A stretch of 64,000 nucleotides of DNA. Source: Gemella massiliensis. Lineage in GTDB: Bacteria > Bacillota > Bacilli > Staphylococcales > Gemellaceae. The translations under genes were made by a program, and so were the position numbers. Each line of letters begins with the position of its first letter. Positions within the stretch are counted from its first letter, which is position 1. The notes below the pieces were generated by a model. It saw only the letters and a program-made list of their open reading frames with translations, was not told the DNA's origin and did no database searches. The stretch is from the NCBI RefSeq assembly GCF_900120125.1, contig NZ_LT635545.1:333894-397893 (forward strand). Reading direction: 5' to 3'. Shown piece after piece: positions 33,486-41,083 of the stretch.

Positions 33486-34301
33486 ATGAATAACACATTA
33501 AAAATTGCAGGAACTTTTGTTTTAGGGCTTAGTATTTTAACAGGGTGTTCTGATAAAGTTGCTCAAAAAATAGATTCAACTAATGATAAAAATAAAATTA
33601 TAGCTATTGCAGATGGAGAAAAAATAACCGAAAATAATAATGAAAACACAAATAAACTGCTACCCTCTTATGAAAATAAAATTACTGATACCTTAGAAAA
33701 TTATAAACAAAAAAATATTCCATCAAAAGCAAGTAACAGTAATAATTATAACCATGATTTCAAAGAAGCCGGAAAAATATTAAAACCTATGATTTACAGT
33801 CTTATTAATCTAAACGGCAGCAATATCGAAAATATAATTCGTTTTAATGTCAGCGAATCAGCCGGCAATGGTGAAATTACAACCACCTCTATGAGTAATA
33901 TTTTAGATTTAATAAATACTTATAATAAGGAAACATACCATACGGAAGATGTTCTAAAAAAACTTAGAGCTAATCCTAATTTTATTGAATTGGACAAAAG
34001 TAAAAAAGATTACACAGTTGAGGGATTGACGAAGTTATTTAAAACAGATTCAACTATTATCTACTTTAAAAAAGATAACAGCTTCACTTTAAAAACTTTT
34101 GTTGGTTATGGAGGGGCTACTGACTCTATCTTTGCTCCAACTGAAAGCTGGAAAATCAAAGGTGACAGAATTATAATTCCTTACGTTACAGTAGCTACCA
34201 ATAAAAAAACAGGCGAAATGACTTTAAGATTAAATAATAAACAGTATGAACACGGTAATAATAAAACAAAATATTATGTAGAAAGTTTCATTATCTTTTA
34301 A
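33486..34301 (+). CDS. Lipoprotein of unknown function
   Basis: The 271-residue protein has a lipoprotein signal with lipobox SILTGC (Cys at about residue 20). After an Asn/Lys-rich linker comes a globular part (about 85-271) with NGSNIENIIRFNVSESAGNG and a beta-rich end (SWKIKGDRIIIPYVTVATNK). I recognise no family. The start at the ATG after AAGGTGATTCTA is preferred to a GTG nine bases earlier. It is monocistronic, with a terminator close behind. Confidence 0.75.
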   Translation: MNNTLKIAGTFVLGLSILTGCSDKVAQKIDSTNDKNKIIAIADGEKITENNNENTNKLLPSYENKITDTLENYKQKNIPSKASNSNNYNHDFKEAGKILKPMIYSLINLNGSNIENIIRFNVSESAGNGEITTTSMSNILDLINTYNKETYHTEDVLKKLRANPNFIELDKSKKDYTVEGLTKLFKTDSTIIYFKKDNSFTLKTFVGYGGATDSIFAPTESWKIKGDRIIIPYVTVATNKKTGEMTLRLNNKQYEHGNNKTKYYVESFIIF

Positions 34302-34308
34302 AAAAATA

Positions 34309-34342
34309 AGTGCAGTCATCAAAATGATTGCACTATTTTTTT
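34309..34342 (+). terminator. Terminator of the lipoprotein gene
   Basis: AGTGCAGTCAT and ATGATTGCACT pair with one mismatch around CAAA, followed by seven T. Confidence 0.88.
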
Positions 34343-34376
34343 GACTAAAAGTAGTCATCAATATCTAATTTATATA

Positions 34377-34473
34377 CAAATAACAAAAGAGCATTATACT
34401 CTTTAAAGGGAGAATGGCTTGCCTAGGGAGCGACAAGCCACATTATGAAAAAAATTAAAAAGTTTTATTATCT
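34377..34473 (-). ncRNA. Candidate csRNA-like small RNA 1
   Basis: Minus-strand order: a U-rich tract ending UUUUUUUCAU (complement of 34445-34454), stem-loop UGGCUUG/CAAGCCA (34415-34421 with 34434-34440), the tract AUUCUCCCUUU (34404-34414), and a second stem AAAGAG/CUCUUU (34386-34404) followed by UGUUAUUU. A weak -10 (TATGAT) is at 34480-34485 with TTAAAC but no clear second hexamer, so the promoter may be degraded. It lies directly behind candidate 2 on the same strand. Ends are estimates. Confidence 0.5.
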
Positions 34474-34485
34474 GTTAATATCATA

Positions 34486-34586
34486 AAGAATTAACCGAAA
34501 TATTGGTTTAAACAAAAATATTTTTTACTTAAAAGGGAGAAACGACAATTGTCGCTAAGTTTATGGAAATAATATTTTTGTCTAAG
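34486..34586 (-). ncRNA. Candidate csRNA-like small RNA 2
   Basis: After its promoter the minus strand has UUUCCAU (34563-34569), the stem AGCGAC-AAUU-GUCGUU (34541-34556; one pair is a G-U wobble only on this strand), the anti-SD tract UCUCCCUUUUAA (34529-34540) and an AACC/GGTT hairpin at 34491-34509. The anti-SD tract is exactly complementary to 12 bases over the mvaA SD. The 3' end is an estimate. Confidence 0.6.
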
Positions 34587-34591
34587 ACATT

Positions 34592-34623
34592 ATTATACTC
34601 TTTATACTTAAAATATACTTTAA
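34592..34623 (-). promoter_or_regulatory. CiaR-like box and -10 of small RNA 2
   Basis: On the minus strand TTAAAG-N5-TTTAAG (34607-34623), nine bases, then TATAAT (34592-34597). This is the spacing of promoters controlled by the response regulator CiaR in streptococci (TTTAAG-N5-TTTAAG near the -10). Confidence 0.6.
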
Positions 34624-34745
34624 ATAATTTTGTTTTAAATATTTACCGATTTAATTTCTTTCTATCCGAATTTTCCAACAATAATTAACGACATTACGGA
34701 CATCTACACCCAATTTGAATTAATTTTAGAATTTTTTTCTTAAAA

Positions 34746-36626
34746 TTATTGCTCATCTTCTTTTTGAAATTTTTTTACTCTATAATCATTAAGAATCTTT
34801 TCAAGTTTTTCAACCTCTGAATAAATTTCTTCTTGTGTTTTGGTTGTATCATTAATTATATCATCTGTTTTCTTTATTAAATCTTTTAAATTTTCAATTA
34901 CTTCATCATTGACTTTGCTTCTTGAAAATTCTTTTAATAAATTTTCCATCTCCATTTTTTTATTTTTTAACTCTGTTAAATCCAAATCTTTAATTTTAAC
35001 AGAGATATTCAATAATGTATCCGTAAGATTTCTATCAAGATAAGTTATAGTAATCGGTACATTAAATTCTCCTTCCTTATCAGTTTTTGGAATAGAAAAT
35101 GAAATTTTTATATTTTCCGGAAGATTAGTTTTATCTATTTTACTTAAAATATCCTCTTTCGTTAATTTGGCATTTTTAGTTATTTCTATTGAATTTTCAA
35201 CTAAACGTGGTTTAAATAAGTTTTTATACTCTTCATCTGTTAGTGAAACTTGCTTTAAAGTTTTAAGCGGTTTTTCTTGAGCTCCAACACCATCTAACTT
35301 GTTTCTACTACCAATCTTGAAATTTTTTATGTTGTTAGCTATACTTTCAAAATAAGAACGTGAACTATGTCCCCTTTCAGTTTTTCCTATAATGGTCATT
35401 ACATCTTTATCGTTATATATTTTTCCTACCAAAGCATCATTCTCTACACCATAATGTTTTATTTCCCCTGATTGCGCCAATTTTTTGCTGTATAAACTTG
35501 AATTAAACAAGTCTTTACTCCATATAGTTCTGGCTGCATTTACTTTAGGTGCGTTAAAAGTAGTGGCTTTTTTTAAAATATTATTATAAAAATTTTGATT
35601 TTTCTTTTGTGCGGATTCTATATAGTACGGATTGATTGATAATTCATACGCATCCACTACCGCTCGTTGAGCTAAATAACCTCCAAGTGAGTGCCCTGTA
35701 ATGTATAAATTAGTTATATCATCACGATTAATATACGATCTAATCAGTGATTTTGCATCTTCTGCCTGAGTAGGGTTTTGCCCCCACGCTATTACAAAAT
35801 CATTTGTCAAATCTTTTAAACTTTCCGCCTGAGTTCCACGAATTGCCAACACTTGGACAGTTCCATTTTTCAAAAACGGAAGTTCACTTCTGGTTTCAAA
35901 CAACACCGCATCAAATCCGCTATCTTTATGATAAAATTCTTTGACTTTCCAATATGGTGCCAACTCGTTGTGCATTAATTCATATTCTTTTCTACCTTCC
36001 TTTTCTCCATTTTTTCTATAATTATCTTCCTTACTCCAAGTTCTATTGTTATTGAGAACTTTATTTATATATTCATCGTCACGATAACAAAGCTCCATAA
36101 GTAGCGCCATATCTCTGTCAGTCACATGCCATTGTAAATTATCATTATCTTTATCAGTAGAGTTATTATTATATTCTGATACTTTTGTATCTATTAAACC
36201 ATCGCCGTCACTATCCTTTAATAATGGGTGACTGTTATATCCTAAATATTTTTTCCCATTTTTTTCATAAATGTAAATTTCATCTTTATTTAAAATTCCA
36301 TCGTTATCATCATCGGCATTTGGATCTAATACCTTTGTACCTTTATTAAAAAGTAAACTGTCATATTTTCCGTTTTCCAGTCCAATTAATCCTTTAGAAA
36401 TTTTTTCAGCATAATTACTATCTAATTCTATTTTTTTAAAAGGTGTTGTTGTATTTTTTTCGTTGGTATTTTTTACATTATCCGCTTTACCGTTTACTTC
36501 GAGATTATTAGCTTCTACTAAATTACTTCCAAAAATAAAAAATGTTCCAACTAAAGTTAAACTAACACCTATTTTTAACTTGTTAATGGAATATCTTATT
36601 AATTTTTCACCAAATTGTTTTTTCAT
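34746..36626 (-). CDS. Secreted lipase-like protein with calcium-binding repeats
   Basis: The 626-residue protein opens with a YSIRK-like signal (RYSINKLKIGVSLTLVG). Next are two Asp-rich thrombospondin-3/EF-like repeats (DPNADDDNDGILNKDE and DSDGDGLIDTK, about 100-150) that should bind calcium. The central part (about 160-440) is an alpha/beta hydrolase of the lipase-3 type with nucleophile motif TGHSLGGYLAQ and upstream AIRGTQ. The C-terminal part has a beta module and a helical FIVAR-like tail. No LPXTG is seen, so it is probably secreted or held non-covalently. The ATG after AAAGGTGGTTATAAAA is preferred over a GTG four codons earlier. Substrate (lipid or phospholipid) is inferred. Confidence 0.8.
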   Translation of the reverse strand: MKKQFGEKLIRYSINKLKIGVSLTLVGTFFIFGSNLVEANNLEVNGKADNVKNTNEKNTTTPFKKIELDSNYAEKISKGLIGLENGKYDSLLFNKGTKVLDPNADDDNDGILNKDEIYIYEKNGKKYLGYNSHPLLKDSDGDGLIDTKVSEYNNNSTDKDNDNLQWHVTDRDMALLMELCYRDDEYINKVLNNNRTWSKEDNYRKNGEKEGRKEYELMHNELAPYWKVKEFYHKDSGFDAVLFETRSELPFLKNGTVQVLAIRGTQAESLKDLTNDFVIAWGQNPTQAEDAKSLIRSYINRDDITNLYITGHSLGGYLAQRAVVDAYELSINPYYIESAQKKNQNFYNNILKKATTFNAPKVNAARTIWSKDLFNSSLYSKKLAQSGEIKHYGVENDALVGKIYNDKDVMTIIGKTERGHSSRSYFESIANNIKNFKIGSRNKLDGVGAQEKPLKTLKQVSLTDEEYKNLFKPRLVENSIEITKNAKLTKEDILSKIDKTNLPENIKISFSIPKTDKEGEFNVPITITYLDRNLTDTLLNISVKIKDLDLTELKNKKMEMENLLKEFSRSKVNDEVIENLKDLIKKTDDIINDTTKTQEEIYSEVEKLEKILNDYRVKKFQKEDEQ

Positions 36627-36674
36627 TTTTATAACCACCTTTTTATTAAATATATTATTACGCTACGCTTCTCC

Positions 36675-36704
36675 ATTATACTAAAAAATATAATTTCTTG
36701 CCAA
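36675..36704 (-). promoter_or_regulatory. Promoter of the lipase-like gene
   Basis: On the minus strand TTGGCA (36699-36704), 18 bases, TATAAT (36675-36680), about 50 bases before the start codon. Confidence 0.7.
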
Positions 36705-36799
36705 TGAAATCGTTTTTTTATACTAAAGTTAAAATATATCCAGAAAAAAGTTCAAAAATGTAATAATAGATCAAGGAAAATTTTTCATATTCCTTAAAT

Positions 36800-36898
36800 T
36801 TTCTTCATTATTGTAAATCTAACAATAAAAAGGAGAAAGACCCGCAAATTAGCGAGTCCCTATATTATGAAAAAAATATTATTAAAAGTTTTGTTCTG
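36800..36898 (-). ncRNA. Candidate csRNA-like small RNA 3
   Basis: Minus-strand order: AATAATATTTTTTTCAT (complement of 36867-36883), the stem GACUCGC-UAAUUU-GCGGGUC (36839-36858; one pair is U-G on this strand but C-A on the other), UUUCUCCUUUUU (36827-36838), and the stem UUAUUGU/ACAAUAA (36808-36828). No U-run follows; a further AAGGAA/TTCCTT hairpin lies at 36773-36795. It lies between ung and the lipase-like gene, in the 340-base gap. Confidence 0.6.
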
Positions 36899-36904
36899 AT
36901 TATT

Positions 36905-36936
36905 AGTATACTCCTCTAAGTTTAAGAGAAGTTAAA
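36905..36936 (-). promoter_or_regulatory. CiaR-like box and -10 of small RNA 3
   Basis: On the minus strand TTTAAC-N5-TTAAAC (36920-36936), nine bases, then TATACT (36905-36910): the same spacing as at 34592-34623. Confidence 0.58.
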
Positions 36937-36966
36937 ATAAAAAACTTTATAAAAAATATTTTTAAA

Positions 36967-37623
36967 TTAATTCAAATCAAAGTTAATTTCCGTTTTTCCA
37001 CATTCTCTTAAAAACTGATTCGTTCTTGAAAAAGGTTTACTTCCAAAAAAACCACGATACGCTGACAACGGACTTGGATGAGCAGATTCTATAATTTTAT
37101 GCTTTGTTGTATCAATTAACATCTTCTTACTGCGTGCATATGCCCCCCAAAGTATAAAAACAACATTATTATTCTTATCAGAAATCGTCTTAATAATATA
37201 GTCCGTAAAATTTTGCCACCCTATATTATTATGGCTGGCAGGTTTGTTTTTTTCTACAGTAAGCACCGCATTTAAAAGAAATACTCCTTGTTTAAACCAT
37301 GGTTCCAAATTTCCGGTTTTCGCCGGTTTAATACCTAAATCATCATATAACTCCTTATAAATATTAATAAGGCTTTTAGGTAATGCCACTCCGTCATTAA
37401 CGGAAAAACTTAAACCGCAAGCTTGTTTTTCATTATGATAAGGGTCTTGCCCTAATATAACAACTTTAATATCTTCAATAGGTAGTTCAAAAACTCTAAA
37501 GACTTGCTCCTTCGGAGGAAAAATAGTTGCCCTGTTCCTTACTATATTTATATTATCTACCGTTTCGCCTAATTCTTTTCTATATTGATAATTCTTAAAT
37601 ATTTCTTTCCATGATTTGTCCAT
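36967..37623 (-). CDS. ung: Uracil-DNA glycosylase, family 1
   Basis: The 218-residue enzyme has the catalytic Asp60 in VVILGQDPYHNEKQACGLSF and the DNA-intercalating HPSPLSAYRGFFG loop near 180. It removes uracil from DNA to start base-excision repair. Length and motifs are normal for the family. AAGGAGTAATATT precedes the ATG. It is monocistronic; the small RNA 3 element lies just beyond its stop. Confidence 0.96.
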   Translation of the reverse strand: MDKSWKEIFKNYQYRKELGETVDNINIVRNRATIFPPKEQVFRVFELPIEDIKVVILGQDPYHNEKQACGLSFSVNDGVALPKSLINIYKELYDDLGIKPAKTGNLEPWFKQGVFLLNAVLTVEKNKPASHNNIGWQNFTDYIIKTISDKNNNVVFILWGAYARSKKMLIDTTKHKIIESAHPSPLSAYRGFFGSKPFSRTNQFLRECGKTEINFDLN

Positions 37624-37815
37624 AATATTACTCCTTATATAATAAATTTATTATTGATAACAATAAAAATATTTTTTCCTAAATAGCAACTTAAAATCTA
37701 TTCTTTATTAGTATACCACATTTTATTCTAAATCTTTAAATTTTACTTAATTTCTCTGGTGAATTTTTAAAAAAAGTTTTATAATGAAGATAATAATAAA
37801 TTATAGGAGGTTTTT

Positions 37816-38604
37816 ATGAAAATAGGATTTATCGGTGCCGGCAAAATGGGAGAAGCTATACTAAAAGGGTTTATAAAGAAAAATATTGTCCCGAAAGAAA
37901 ATATATTTATAAGAAATTCCTGTGATAAAAGCACAAAAATTATAGCCGAACGAAACAATGTTAATTTTTGTAAAGATATATATGATCTTGTTAATAATTC
38001 CGATCTTATAATTATAGGAGTTAAACCTTACCTTATTACAGATATTTTAGAAAAAATAAAAGATATTATTGCTGAAAAAATAATTATTTCTATGGCAGCA
38101 GCCGTGTCTATTTCAGATATGGAAAACATTATTCCGGATAAAAAAATAATCCGTATAATGCCGAATACTCCGGTTGAAGTCTGTTCCGGTGTTATCGGTA
38201 TGTGTGCAAATACTTTTATTACACCTGAAGAAAAAACGACCATTCATACTATCTTTTCTACACTGGGCATTTGTATAGAAATTAAAGAGTCTGATATGTC
38301 ATCACTTACCGCCATTAGCGGTTCGGGTCCGGCCTATGCTTATCTTTTTGTTGAAGCCTTGGCTGACGGAGCTGTTCTTAACGGGCTTAAACGTGATATA
38401 TCCTATAAACTTGCCGCACAAACACTTTTAGGTTCGGCAAAAATGTTGTTGGAAACCTGTCATCATCCTGCAAAACTAAAAGATGATGTTACTTCCCCTG
38501 CTGGTAGCACCATTGAAGCCATTAGAATTTTAGAGGAAAAAGGATTTAGAAGTGCCGTTATTGAATGTGAACGGGCTTGTTTTGAAAAATTAAAAAAAAT
38601 GTAA
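37816..38604 (+). CDS. proC: Pyrroline-5-carboxylate reductase
   Basis: The 262-residue protein has the NAD(P)H loop GFIGAGKMGEAILKGF at the N-terminus, RIMPNTPVEVCSG in the middle and the substrate/dimer motif ISGSGPAYAYLFVEALADG near 170, followed by DDVTSPAGSTIEAI. It makes proline from pyrroline-5-carboxylate. TAGGAGG with six-base spacing precedes the ATG. No proA or proB is adjacent, so the substrate may come from arginine or ornithine breakdown. Confidence 0.96.
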   Translation: MKIGFIGAGKMGEAILKGFIKKNIVPKENIFIRNSCDKSTKIIAERNNVNFCKDIYDLVNNSDLIIIGVKPYLITDILEKIKDIIAEKIIISMAAAVSISDMENIIPDKKIIRIMPNTPVEVCSGVIGMCANTFITPEEKTTIHTIFSTLGICIEIKESDMSSLTAISGSGPAYAYLFVEALADGAVLNGLKRDISYKLAAQTLLGSAKMLLETCHHPAKLKDDVTSPAGSTIEAIRILEEKGFRSAVIECERACFEKLKKM

Positions 38605-38667
38605 TTTCCTTTTCTCTTCACTAATAATTGAGAATTTTAAGTCAATACATATTTATTACTAAACTTT

Positions 38668-38707
38668 AAAAATCACACATGAGTATTTTTTCTCAAGTGT
38701 GATTTTT
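38668..38707 (+). terminator. Terminator of proC
   Basis: AAATCACACATGAG and CTCAAGTGTGATTT pair with one mismatch, then TTTATA. Confidence 0.85.
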
Positions 38708-38709
38708 AT

Positions 38710-39920
38710 ATTTACCTTATTTTTCGTTTAGTTAACAGCTTTTAAATTATTATTATTATTTTATATTGAGGGTGACTAATAAATCATAATCCCGAAACAA
38801 AATCTTATTAATCACTCTACAATTTTACTCAACGCTAAAAATCTTTTATAAAAAGAATTTAACCATTGATAAACTATCATATCTTAATTAAATTATAGTC
38901 CTTTTACGATAACTTAATCTATTTTTTCTTTTATTTTATTAACTTTATTTATTGAAATTATGGTTATTTCTTCGTTTTTTCTTTTACTTCTTTCCTTTTC
39001 TTAAAGCTGCTGTCTATTATAGTTTAAACTTCACTTTTTATTTTTCTATATTACTATTACCTTATTTTTTCTTCTTTACTCCCTTGTATATTACTGCATT
39101 CTTTTCCCTATTTTTAGGGGTTGTTTCTTTCGTTCCTCCCCTTGCTGTTTACCAAAACGGTAATTACCGTCTTCTTTAATTTTTATGGCTGTTTACTATT
39201 TCTTAGTTTTCAAAACCTACCCTGTTCGTATAGTTAAAACTTCATTCTTTCCTTTTTTTCGCTTCTTTTCCTGTTTCTAATGTTCTGTTATTTATTCTAT
39301 AATTTACCGCCCATATTTCAATAAATTATCTAAGTAACAATGTCATTGTCTATCCTTTTCAGTTGTATCTTTACCCTCCTTAATACAATTTTCCCTATTT
39401 TAAACACTGCTACCCTTACTACATAATTTTCACCTTCTCTTTCTTACTATTTTAAGTATTACTATACATTAACCTTATATATATTAGTTTCAATAGTTCA
39501 TTATAACTTTAAGAGTTATAAGTTATTATATATGTGTTTTTTGTATAAATACACTTGTCCCTATATTATAGTAAAATTTTAGCTATTATTCAACATGAAT
39601 TTTTTTAATAATAAATATATAAATTAATATTTTTGTAAAAACATTACCTCTACATAACAATCTATTATACAAATATACTTATAATATATAGTTACCCTTT
39701 TATTTACACAATATTTAATACCTTCATTAATACAAGATATAATCATCTTTTAAAATTTTACTCCATTTTAAATTTAAAACACTATAATTTAAAAAACAAA
39801 TGTCTTTTAAATTTATATTTTTGTTTAAATTCAATAAATATCTTAAAATATGAGTAATAAAAAATTAAAGACTCTCCTAATTTAAAAAATATATTAAATC
39901 CATTCTATTATTCATCATTA
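38710..39920. other. 1.2-kb gene-free, strand-skewed region
   Basis: No convincing gene is seen. From about 38930 to 39480 the plus strand is strongly pyrimidine-rich, so the minus strand is rich in A and G with several SD-like runs (for example AAGGAGGG near 39375). One minus-strand frame near 39180-39090 reads KEDGNYRFGKQQGEERKKQ but soon stops. With the broken recombinase beside it, this looks like the decayed remains of a mobile element. A 75-residue hydrophobic plus frame at 38952 has no SD and mirrors the skew. Confidence 0.45.
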
Positions 39921-40517
39921 TTAAATTGTTTCTGTATTCTTTATCCATTTAGATAATGTAGAATGACTTACTTTTAATATTTTGGCACCTTCTCTTAGTG
40001 ATATTTTCCCGGCGTTATGGAGGTTATAAATATCCATATAATTTTTTGGTTTTGTAATTGTCGGTCTCCCAAATTTTTTCCCCTTCTTTTTAGCCTCTCT
40101 TATTCCTTCCATTTGTCTTTTATGAGTATTTTCTCTTTCTATTTGTGCTACATACGATAATATCTGTAACACTATATCTGACAGAAATTTTCCGGTTATA
40201 TTATTTATCTTATCCCTTGTATCTAAAAGTGGAAAATCCAATACTATAATATCTACTTCTTTCTTTTTTACCAAATAATTCCATTCATTTATTATTTCTT
40301 CATAATTTCTTCCCAACCTATCTATTGATTTCACAAATAACTCATCACCTTTTTTTAATTTTCTAATAAGACGTTTATAACTTTTTCTATTAAAATCTTT
40401 CCCCGAAACTTTATCAATAAATATATTATTTTCTTGTATATTCTACTTTTCCATTGCGACCAACTGCCTTTCAATATTTTGGTCTTTAGTTGATACTCTA
40501 ACATATCCATATTTCAT
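39921..40517 (-). pseudogene. Serine recombinase (resolvase/invertase) broken by an amber codon
   Basis: From the ATG at 40515-40517, preceded by TAGGAGGATAATA, the frame reads MKYGYVRVSTKDQNIERQL with the catalytic Ser in VRVST, then hits TAG at codon 25 (40443-40445). The same frame continues without a break through SIDRLGRNYEEI, YVAQIEREN, KKKGKKFGRPT and a C-terminal helix-turn-helix (SLREGAKILKVSHSTLSKWI): a full-length 198-codon resolvase. An internal GTG at 40332-40334 would lack the catalytic Ser. Only one base (probably CAG to TAG) disables it, so loss is recent or the codon is suppressed. Confidence 0.88.
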
Positions 40518-41083
40518 TATTATCCTCCTACAATAGTATAAGCATATATTTTACAATTAAAATATGTACTTAATATAATATTTTCTTTAATTATATAATG
40601 TAACATATTATCTAGTATTCATTTGTAACTTTTATATTTTTATTCAATAAAAAAGTTATATAATAAACCGATATTTAAAACTTCAACCAAGATTTAAATA
40701 AAGAATTAATAAAGAAATTAAATTGAAATTAAATCCATTATTCATAAAATTATTTATTATCATAACCGATACTGCCGAAACAAAATTAAATACGATATGA
40801 TTAGTAATAGCAACTAAAAGCTAACCATGACTAGCGAAATTTTCAACTTTATATTCTTTAAATAATAAATTTTTTTATTACAACAACACCTTATCCCTTG
40901 AATAATATATCCGAAAGTAATACAATAAAAATAGAAAATATTTCACCGAGGCGAAATATTATGAACGTTATAATTTTTTAAACTTTATAAGAATAAGCAA
41001 ACTAAAATCTTTAGAGGTACTATTCTTAATTAAAAAAATTATTGTTTAATTGTATAAAATTTCAAATAAAAAGGAGATATACT
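40518..41083. other. Gene-free region between recombinase remnant and dipeptidase
   Basis: Very AT-rich, with no frame of note. Close to the recombinase start lie dyads such as ATAATATGTTACATTATAT (about 40592-40610) that could be remains of a res site. At 40939-40963 ATTTC-ACCGAGGC-GAAAT forms a hairpin followed on the plus strand by ATTATGAAC; it superficially resembles the small RNA elements but lacks the anti-SD tract. Confidence 0.4.

Noticed and set aside
34405..34480. Plus-strand mini-genes SD-hairpin-ATGAAAAAAAT in the four small RNA elements (10-19 codons)
   Set aside because: The SD spacing of 23-35 bases is abnormal, peptides differ in frame and length, and the G-U pairs in the stems hold only on the minus strand, which fits an antisense RNA better than a leader peptide.
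38952..39179. 75-codon hydrophobic plus-strand frame
   Set aside because: No SD or promoter; its Phe/Leu/Tyr content simply follows the T-rich strand bias of the region.
39921..40334. 137-codon recombinase beginning at an internal GTG
   Set aside because: This product would lack the catalytic Ser and N-terminal fold; the true gene starts at 40517 and is interrupted by TAG.
40930..40990. Possible fifth small RNA element (hairpin followed by ATTATGAAC)
   Set aside because: It lacks the UUCUCCYUUU tract and any promoter with paired hexamers, so the likeness is limited to CATAATAT next to a hairpin.
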